DNA of 64,000 nt. It comes from Pseudomonas caricapapayae (GTDB lineage Bacteria; Pseudomonadota; Gammaproteobacteria; Pseudomonadales; Pseudomonadaceae). A model generated the notes under the pieces. The model worked only from the letters and a program-made list of their open reading frames with translations. It made no database searches and was not told the DNA's origin. Positions 58,266-64,000 of this stretch are shown here, in pieces. Where the stretch lies: positions 1 to 64,000 of the forward strand of contig NZ_LJPW01000005.1 of NCBI RefSeq assembly GCF_001400735.1, read 5' to 3'. Each line of letters opens with the position of its first letter. The first letter of the stretch is position 1. The position numbers and the translations under genes are program-made.

Positions 58266-58290
58266 CACACCGCCCACTCCGGGCGGTGTG
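58266..58290 (+). terminator. Hairpin before trbA (possible attenuator)
   Basis: A perfect 10-bp stem CACACCGCCC/GGGCGGTGTG with loop ACTCC, 21 bp before the trbA start and followed by ACTCTTT rather than a T-run. The stem core equals that of the two terminators before the operon. Confidence 0.55.
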
Positions 58291-58310
58291 ACTCTTTGTG
58301 GGACATCACA

Positions 58311-59513
58311 ATGCAAAATAGACAATCCCAAGGTGCATGGGAGGGCGAGCAAGCGCAGATGTTATTGGCGCTTGGTGCTGCCATCCTGTTGTGCTGGCTG
58401 TTCTTCGACATCTTCGTGTACTGGACCACCTGGACGCTTTACTGGTTATGGAAAATGGTGGACTTCCCCTTCATCCATGTCTGGGCCGGTGGCAAGATCA
58501 ACCTGTTGGCCGAGGTGGCCAACAACGCCAAGGACGTGACGTTCAGTGAATGGCTTGAGGTGATGAATCACACCAGTGGAGTGCTGCTGCTGTTTCTGAC
58601 GCCGCTGGTGATCGTCAGCGGCATTGGCCTGGCTCAGCATCCGGTACTGCCCTTTCGCAGCAAGCGGTTGGTGAACATTCACACCCTGCCCGGGCTGTTG
58701 AGTCATTTCGCACCCTCGGTGATTCCGGTGTTGGCCGCGTCAAGTTCCGATGGCTTGATGAATGACACCTCCACCGGCAATGCCTGGGCTCTCAAGCCCG
58801 AGGAGTTTGCCGAACGTTACACCCTGGTGCAGCGCAAAGCGTTGGATCGGGAGGCCGCCCGTGCGGTGTTCGAAGAGCAGGTCGGCGATGTTCATGATGG
58901 CCTTCTGGGCTTGGCACCTTATGAGCGGGCCTTGCTGGCCGTATTCGGCCTGCAGGTCTTTCTCAATGACCGCAAGGCGGCGACCCGCCTGCTCGATGAC
59001 CTGAACCGTTCCTGCATGGTCAAGGGATTGTTGCGGCGCAAGACCTACTCGTTGACGCCGCTCTACGGCTTGGCCGATGCGGGGTTTGAGCGCGTTGCCA
59101 AAGCACCGGGCGTCAGTGAGTGGCTGCAAAGCCATCGATCGATGCGCACAGCGCTGGTGGGCTTGTATGGCCGCGATCTGCGCTTGGCACCGGCGCGCTT
59201 TCGCTGGCTCAAAGGGGTCAACCGCACCTTGTGGTATGCCCTGCACAGTGCCGACACGGCCAAGGTGTTTGTGGAAGGCGCGGGTGTTCAGGCCCAGGCG
59301 CGGGCAGAAGTCCATGCCCATAAGCTGGGACTGCCACGTCCAGGATTGATGGTGACCCAGGCCATTGACGGCTTGCAGGCCGAGTTGGAGAGCATCGGGC
59401 TGGTCTTTGCGCGACATGTCGTCACGGCCAGGCGTCGGGAGGCCTCTGACCTTCCTGTCATGACAGCGGTGTATGCCGTGCAGCCACCTGTGGTTGATGA
59501 GCTTAGTGAGTAG
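58311..59513 (+). CDS. trbA: TrbA (DotM/IcmP-like) coupling-complex protein
   Basis: 400 residues. Membrane segments near 17-45 (MLLALGAAILLCWLFFDIFV) and 85-110 (VLLLFLTPLVIVSGIGLAQH), then a helical cytoplasmic domain with RYTLVQRKALDREAARAVFE EQVG. DotM sits with DotL and DotN in the type IV coupling complex that selects substrates. Confidence 0.85.
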   Translation: MQNRQSQGAWEGEQAQMLLALGAAILLCWLFFDIFVYWTTWTLYWLWKMVDFPFIHVWAGGKINLLAEVANNAKDVTFSEWLEVMNHTSGVLLLFLTPLVIVSGIGLAQHPVLPFRSKRLVNIHTLPGLLSHFAPSVIPVLAASSSDGLMNDTSTGNAWALKPEEFAERYTLVQRKALDREAARAVFEEQVGDVHDGLLGLAPYERALLAVFGLQVFLNDRKAATRLLDDLNRSCMVKGLLRRKTYSLTPLYGLADAGFERVAKAPGVSEWLQSHRSMRTALVGLYGRDLRLAPARFRWLKGVNRTLWYALHSADTAKVFVEGAGVQAQARAEVHAHKLGLPRPGLMVTQAIDGLQAELESIGLVFARHVVTARRREASDLPVMTAVYAVQPPVVDELSE

Positions 59514-59880
59514 GAGGTTGGTATGACACGGCCATGCGGCTAGCCAAACGTTCCAGGCGTTTGTCTAACGTCCAAAGCGCTGCGCCGCTCAATAAAGCGG
59601 AGGCCAGAAGCGTCATATCCACCAGCCCACAGCCCAAACCAAAGAGTTTGTGGGTGTTCAGAAAGGCGACGACTTCACTCACCGTGGGTTGTTGGGCTCC
59701 TCGCAGGTCGCCAAGGTCAGTCAAGGTGTTTGAGCGATCAGGCGGCGTACCGCATGCCAGTTCTCCGATCACCATGGGGTGTATGAGTACCCTGTCCTGG
59801 CTGAGCAAGCTCACCAGTTCCGGACTGTTGTGACGAAAGTGTTCAACCCAAACGGAGGTGTCTACCAGAACGCCTTTCAC
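59503..59880 (-). CDS. vapC: VapC-family PIN-domain toxin
   Basis: 125 residues. The PIN acidic residues are seen in [12 protein letters not shown] (Asp), VIGELACG (Glu), [11 protein letters not shown] (Asp) and LWTLDKRL (Asp). An RNase toxin by family. Antisense to trbA, overlapping its 3' end by 11 bp. Confidence 0.9.
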   Translation of the reverse strand: MKGVLVDTSVWVEHFRHNSPELVSLLSQDRVLIHPMVIGELACGTPPDRSNTLTDLGDLRGAQQPTVSEVVAFLNTHKLFGLGCGLVDMTLLASALLSGAALWTLDKRLERLASRMAVSYQPPTH

Positions 59881-60077
59881 TGTGCCTTCTCGCGTCGGCG
59901 AGCGATGTCGTCCATCGCGGGCATGGCGGTGCCTAAAGCGATCAATCGTTTGGCCGCTTGAATGCGCACAAACGTCTGAACCGCTTCACGGAACAGGTCT
60001 GCTTTATCCATAGCTGGATCGGCAACTTCCAGAGCGCGTTGGTACAACGCATCGTCGATGGTGACGGTCGTTCTCAT
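59877..60077 (-). CDS. vapB: VapB-family antitoxin
   Basis: 66 residues: [20 protein letters not shown] then [25 protein letters not shown], a ribbon-helix-helix VapB of the VapB-2 type. ATG 60077 has GGAGTCATC upstream. Overlaps vapC by four bases. Confidence 0.9.
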   Translation of the reverse strand: MRTTVTIDDALYQRALEVADPAMDKADLFREAVQTFVRIQAAKRLIALGTAMPAMDDIARRREKAQ

Positions 60078-60168
60078 GATGACTCCTTGCTTCAAAGTTG
60101 ATGTAACTCTACATCAACTGTGATTCAAAAAAGCACTATTAATTCTTTACTTTAAAAGAGGAAACCCC

Positions 60169-61251
60169 ATGGCCTCGGCACCTTTGCGCGCCCCGTTTTC
60201 GGTGAATATCCAAGGCAATCAGTTGGTTGTCTTTCAGGCTGCAGGCACTGTGACACGCACGATCTGCACCCTGGACCTTCGCCATCAGCACTCGTTTTAT
60301 CTGAGCAATGACGGCGTGGTCTGCCGCGATGTTCAGGGGTTTGAGTTCTCACTTGAAACCCATGACAGCGACGAGACCCATGACCTACTGACCGCGTTGT
60401 CGCACGCTTTGCTGCGCCATGAACGACGCAAGACCCTGCGGCGTCTGATGGGCGTGTTCGTGCTGCTGGTTGTGCTTTGCCTCGCGGCCCCATGGCTTTA
60501 CCGAACGCTTGAGTGGCCTGTTGCAATGCCGGCGGCGCAGGTGATCACCCCCTCAGCCCCGAGCGCTCCCAGGCAGGACCTGGCCAAGCGCAGCGCGCCG
60601 GCGCCGATCGCTTCTGAGCTACGCCAGTCCGCTGCAGACGTGGCACCCGACGATGGCTGGACATTGCCCAAGGAGGTTCGGGCCACACTCCCTCAGAAGC
60701 TGCACAACGCCGCCGAGCGCAAGTTGTTCACGGTGGAGTACTCCAGTGGCCATGCGCGGACGTTGTATGTCTTCTCCGACCCCGGTTGTCCGAACTGCCA
60801 GCGTCTGGAGTCGTCCCTCAACACACTCTCAGACGCCTTCAACGTGGTGGTGTTTCCAGTGCCGGTGATTGGTAAGGAGAAGTCGATCGCCGCCATTACG
60901 CCGGTGCTGTGCCTGCCGCCTGAGCAGCGCAAAGCCGCGTGGGATGGCCTGTTCGATCCGGTGCCTGAGGGCGTGAAGCTCGGAAAAGCCCAAGAAAAGC
61001 AGGAGAAGCAGGCGTCGGCAGGGGTGGATTCGAACACGGCGAAACAACCGGACTGTGACGTGGCGGTCAAGGCCCTGGGCATCAACCAGGCGGCCTATCA
61101 GGCCTATCGCATACCGGGCACGCCTTGGGTGATCAGCGACGATGGGCGCTATGTGCCGCAGACGCTGCTGCGTGATCCGATCAGGCTTAAAGCCTTCCTC
61201 GATGAGCAACCTGCCCACCTGGTTCAGGAGGTGTCCAATGCGCCCCAATGA
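60169..61251 (+). CDS. trbB: TrbB (DsbC-like) thiol-disulfide protein
   Basis: 360 residues. An N-terminal cytoplasmic part, one membrane helix (about 92-112, MGVFVLLVVLCLAAPWLYRT), then a periplasmic thioredoxin fold with YVFSDPGCPNCQRLESSLNT (active site CPNC near 205-208) and a conserved cis-Pro in IPGTPWVI. Likely folds disulfide-bonded channel proteins. AGAGGAAACCCC upstream; it follows the vapBC insertion. Confidence 0.85.
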   Translation: MASAPLRAPFSVNIQGNQLVVFQAAGTVTRTICTLDLRHQHSFYLSNDGVVCRDVQGFEFSLETHDSDETHDLLTALSHALLRHERRKTLRRLMGVFVLLVVLCLAAPWLYRTLEWPVAMPAAQVITPSAPSAPRQDLAKRSAPAPIASELRQSAADVAPDDGWTLPKEVRATLPQKLHNAAERKLFTVEYSSGHARTLYVFSDPGCPNCQRLESSLNTLSDAFNVVVFPVPVIGKEKSIAAITPVLCLPPEQRKAAWDGLFDPVPEGVKLGKAQEKQEKQASAGVDSNTAKQPDCDVAVKALGINQAAYQAYRIPGTPWVISDDGRYVPQTLLRDPIRLKAFLDEQPAHLVQEVSNAPQ

Positions 61252-63529
61252 CTATGCCGTCGAGCGCACGCGCCTGAATCGGCGGGTTTACCACTCGGCA
61301 CTGGCTGAGTGGTTGATGGGCCCCGGCAGTCTGACGCTGGGCTTGGCCGGGTCGGTGGTGGGAGGCGTCCTGTACCCGGTCAGCCTGTGGCTCAGTCTGC
61401 CGGCCTTGCTGGTCTGGGCCCCGGTCATGCTGCTTGAACCCTGGCAGATGCCCATGCGCATGCCGATGGACATGGACAGACTCGACCCTTCGACGCAACG
61501 TCAGGAGCCCAGAAAGCTGCTGGGGTTCTTGCCGATTACGGCCATGCGCACGGTGATGCTCAAGGCCGCTGGCATCCTGTACATGGGGTATCTGCGCGGT
61601 CGTGACGCAGGGCGTGAACTGTGGCTGTCCATGGATGACATGACCCGTCATATCCTGATGTTCGGTACGACAGGTGCCGGCAAAACCGAAGCCCTGCTGG
61701 GGTATGTGCTAGGCCAGCTCGGTTATGGAAAGGGCCTGATCTATTCGGACGGCAAGGCTCAAAATGATGTGGCCGCTGCCATTGTGTCCCTGGCCCGGCG
61801 CTTTGGCCGTGAAGACGACGTTCGGATGATGAACTTCATCACCGGGGGCCGCTCCAGGGCGCAGGAACTGCTGGAGGACAACAAAAGCCGAGGGCAGACC
61901 AACACCATCAACGCATTTGGCATTGCTCAGGAAACCTACATCATCAACCTGATGGACTCGATGCTGCCCCCTGCGGGCAACGATGCGGGTTGGCAAGAAA
62001 AAGCCCGCGCCATGATTCAGGCTTTGGTGTTTTCCCTGGTGTACAAGTGCCGACGTGAAGGCACGGTCATGTCCCAACGCACGATCCAGGCGCATTTGCC
62101 GCTGCGGGCCATTGCCAAGCTCTACATCCAGTCGGTGGAGCAGCAATGGCACGAGGATGCCCAACTGCCCCTGAAAAACTACCTGGGCACCCTGTCTGGT
62201 TTTGACCTGGCCAAGGTGGATTCGCCGGAAGAATGGGCGACCACCGCGTTGGATCAGCATGGTTTTCTGATCCAGCAATTCACCCGCATGCTGGCCTTGT
62301 TCAATGACACCTATGGCCATGTGTTTGCCCGTGATGCCGGTGACATCGATCTCAAGGATGTGGTGCATAACGATCGCATCCTGGTGGTCTTGATTCCGGC
62401 ACTGGAGATTTCTTCGAGCGAGGCGGCGACCCTGGGGCGTTTGTACGTGTCCCAGCTGGCCATGATCCTGAGTCAGGACCTGGGTGAAAAACTGGAGGGC
62501 AAACCCGAAGACATTCTGGTGATCCGCAAGTACAAGGATCGCTTCCCGTTCTTGTGGATCTGCGACGAGGTCGGGGCGTACTACACCGAAAAACTGGGCG
62601 AGCTGGCCACACAGGTACGCTCCCTGGGGTTTTGCCTGCTCCTGGCCAGCCAGGAGGCGCAGCGCCTCAAGTCGGCAGCCGGCGACAAGGTGTGGACGCT
62701 GATCGGGAACATGGGTGTGCGGATCACCGGGAAAATCATGGACCCCAAGGACACCCTGGAAATACTGCAGCTGATGGCCGGTACCGAGTACTTGCCGGAA
62801 ATGAGCGGCATGGTGCGCCAGGCGGGCATGATGGGCGGTAGCTGGGAGGAGTCTGACACCCTGAGTCTCAAAGAGCAGAAGAAGGTCAGTGTCGAAGAAG
62901 TCCAGCAGTTGCAGGAAGGTGAAAACATCACCCTGTTCAAGGGCGAAGTGATCCGTGGCAGCTCCTTGTACATTCACGATGCTGACAAGCTGTCCAAGGA
63001 AGCGATCCAGATCAATCGCTTCATCGAGGTCGCCCCGCCAGGGTTGGACACTTTGTTGGCCGGAGCGCCCGCGCACATACGGCGCAGCTATCCGCGAGCG
63101 GACCGCGTGCAGCAGATCCTCTATCACCTGGCGATGAAGCCTGGCCGATCGGACCTTGAAAACCTGGTGCTGACAGATCCGACGTTGGTCGTTTTGAACG
63201 AGCTGGGTGAAGAGTGGCGGCAGATCTGGCGTCGCCGTCCTGGAGCGGCGGTGCGTAGCACCCTGTTATGGCACACGGCGTTGCAGCACATGCCCAAGCG
63301 CGGAAGTGGCTATGTGGCGCAATCGTCCACAGCGCTGGAGCTGGCCGTGGGCAGCAAGCGGTTGCAGGCCTACCAGGCGCAGCACATCGATCCGGCCAGA
63401 GCGCCGAAGGTGCAGGGCAAGGCGGCCCCTGGCCCGAGAGCCACACTGCCCGCTCCCCCTCGTCACGACCAGCCACCGCCCTATTTCGACGACGGGTCTT
63501 ATTCGCCGGCGCCGTTCGACTGGGATTGA
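61238..63529 (+). CDS. trbC: TrbC (DotL/IcmO-like) type IV coupling ATPase
   Basis: 763 residues. Two membrane segments near 25-70, Walker A FGTTGAGKTEAL near 141-152, Walker B region FPFLWICDEVGAYY, and a long C-terminal tail (Pro/Ala-rich after 690) that in DotL binds adaptor proteins. It recruits the relaxase-DNA complex. Overlaps trbB by 14 bp with CAGGAGGTG upstream. Last recognised tra gene. Confidence 0.9.
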   Translation: MRPNDYAVERTRLNRRVYHSALAEWLMGPGSLTLGLAGSVVGGVLYPVSLWLSLPALLVWAPVMLLEPWQMPMRMPMDMDRLDPSTQRQEPRKLLGFLPITAMRTVMLKAAGILYMGYLRGRDAGRELWLSMDDMTRHILMFGTTGAGKTEALLGYVLGQLGYGKGLIYSDGKAQNDVAAAIVSLARRFGREDDVRMMNFITGGRSRAQELLEDNKSRGQTNTINAFGIAQETYIINLMDSMLPPAGNDAGWQEKARAMIQALVFSLVYKCRREGTVMSQRTIQAHLPLRAIAKLYIQSVEQQWHEDAQLPLKNYLGTLSGFDLAKVDSPEEWATTALDQHGFLIQQFTRMLALFNDTYGHVFARDAGDIDLKDVVHNDRILVVLIPALEISSSEAATLGRLYVSQLAMILSQDLGEKLEGKPEDILVIRKYKDRFPFLWICDEVGAYYTEKLGELATQVRSLGFCLLLASQEAQRLKSAAGDKVWTLIGNMGVRITGKIMDPKDTLEILQLMAGTEYLPEMSGMVRQAGMMGGSWEESDTLSLKEQKKVSVEEVQQLQEGENITLFKGEVIRGSSLYIHDADKLSKEAIQINRFIEVAPPGLDTLLAGAPAHIRRSYPRADRVQQILYHLAMKPGRSDLENLVLTDPTLVVLNELGEEWRQIWRRRPGAAVRSTLLWHTALQHMPKRGSGYVAQSSTALELAVGSKRLQAYQAQHIDPARAPKVQGKAAPGPRATLPAPPRHDQPPPYFDDGSYSPAPFDWD

Positions 63530-63660
63530 CAGACCGCACGGGTAGGCGTGCAGCCGATGAAGGGAAGAGCCAGGCCATCGCCGCCTCCAGGTCCGGAGGT
63601 GGCACCTACGAAATCTACTGCCTAACCCTGCGCAGCGCCGAGTCCGGCGCGCCAGCGTAG
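63525..63660 (+). CDS. Possible small protein after trbC (44 aa, TTG start)
   Basis: Starts at TTG within the trbC stop (ATTGAC): LTDRTGRRAADEGKSQAIAA SRSGGGTYEIYCLTLRSAES. Codon use is plausible but there is no own ribosome site. Otherwise the 164-bp gap holds nothing clear. Confidence 0.25.
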
Positions 63661-63693
63661 GGTTCTGTTCGCATGCGTAGAAAGGAGCTGTAA

Positions 63694-64000
63694 ATGAGTA
63701 ACCGCAGAATACAAAAGCTGCACGCGCAGCACGTGCTTGAAACCATTGCCCTCGGCATTGCACAGCCCATAGCGCTGCCTCGCGAGACGATAGAGGAAAC
63801 GCTTCGCGAAGCCATCATGGATGGACGGCTTGAACCGGGTGAACGGCTTGCGCAGCAAGCCATTGCCAATGCCTTCCAGGTCAGCCGCATGCCGGTGCGT
63901 GAAGCGCTGCGCTCGTTGGAGACCCAGGGTTACATCGCCGCGCAGTACCACAAAGGCTACTTGGTCACGAACGGCAATGAGCCGCCCCAGTACGGTCACC
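63694..64000 (+). CDS. GntR-family transcriptional regulator, N-terminal part (cut by window end)
   Basis: 102 residues visible. MSNRRIQKLHAQHVLETIAL, then a winged helix: LREAIMDGRLEPGERLAQQA IANAFQVSRMPVREALRSLE TQGYIAAQYHKGYLVT, a clear FadR-type GntR signature. AAAGGAGCTGTAA upstream. The ligand domain lies beyond the window. Confidence 0.85.
   Translation, partial: MSNRRIQKLHAQHVLETIALGIAQPIALPRETIEETLREAIMDGRLEPGERLAQQAIANAFQVSRMPVREALRSLETQGYIAAQYHKGYLVTNGNEPPQYGH

Noticed and set aside
61709..63127. 472-codon open frame on the minus strand inside trbC
   Set aside because: It lies wholly opposite the well-supported TrbC ATPase and has no motif of its own; a shadow of high-GC coding sequence. 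The same holds for other long antisense frames in traY, the polyvalent gene and nikB.
1..64000. Replication initiator gene and iterons
   Set aside because: No Rep protein was recognised; the repeats before parA fit a partition site better than iterons. Replication functions probably lie outside the window.

Overview
This window is a long stretch of a conjugative plasmid (or plasmid-like integrative element), most likely from a Pseudomonas. The support is the moderately high GC, Pseudomonas-like codon use, GGAAAA-type ribosome sites, and a complete I-type (Dot/Icm-like, R64/ColIb-like) type IV secretion operon of the kind carried by Pseudomonas plasmids. No replication initiator, rRNA, tRNA, CRISPR array or complete transposase gene was seen, and assignments rest on motif recognition only.

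Layout. (1) 1-1258: a DUF3800 gene inside a miniature element bounded by Tn21/Tn1721-type Tn3-family inverted repeats. (2) 1335-2480: a partition locus with a helically phased GATA/TATC array, parA and a small DNA-binding partner. (3) 2537-16700: an SRAP (YedK/HMCES-like) protein and then about 22 mostly unknown small genes, all on the + strand. Many are preceded by repeated leader modules, often with a hairpin. The tract includes a CoiA-like nuclease, two related membrane-anchored proteins, a PapB/KorA-like regulator, a CsrA homologue, a DksA/TraR-like protein and a GNAT acetyltransferase. A 270-bp Tn3-derived miniature element (9905-10174, perfect 5-bp target duplication) sits in the ribosome site of one of these genes. 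(4) 16774-21459: a serine recombinase with a res-like region, a TrfB/KorA regulator with a decayed second copy, a PBECR-type nuclease, and three paralogous small genes pointing away from the origin of transfer. (5) 21541-24010: putative oriT, a NikA-like accessory protein and a MOBP relaxase. (6) 24238-31254: cargo, a full D-alanyl-D-alanine dipeptidase and uptake operon (ddpXABCDF) with an RpiR/MurR-type regulator.

(7) 31319-33009: tra control region with an XRE repressor, a NusG/RfaH-like antiterminator (TraB type) and two near-identical tandem terminators in front of the transfer operon. (8) 33010-63529: the transfer operon in R64 order: traH, I, J, K, L, M, N, O, P, Q, R, T, U, W, X, Y, an exclusion-protein candidate, trbA, trbB, trbC. 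Extra genes are inserted between J and K (coiled-coil protein, lipoprotein, PLD nuclease) and between K and L (a 1389-residue polyvalent primase-like protein). Three toxin-antitoxin modules lie antisense inside the operon: two tandem ParE/RelE-type copies between traR and traT, and VapBC between trbA and trbB. (9) 63694-end: the start of a GntR-family regulator.

Working model (inference). If oriT lies at 21.5-21.7 kb, the region to its left enters the recipient first. Its + strand genes would then be transcribed from the transferred strand, as in known plasmid leading regions. The array of small orphan genes with repeated structured leaders is therefore a good candidate for an establishment or anti-defence island. 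The tra operon looks set up for antitermination control: the NusG-like gene carries two internal ops-like GGCGGTAG motifs and is followed by the tandem terminators that would need to be read through.
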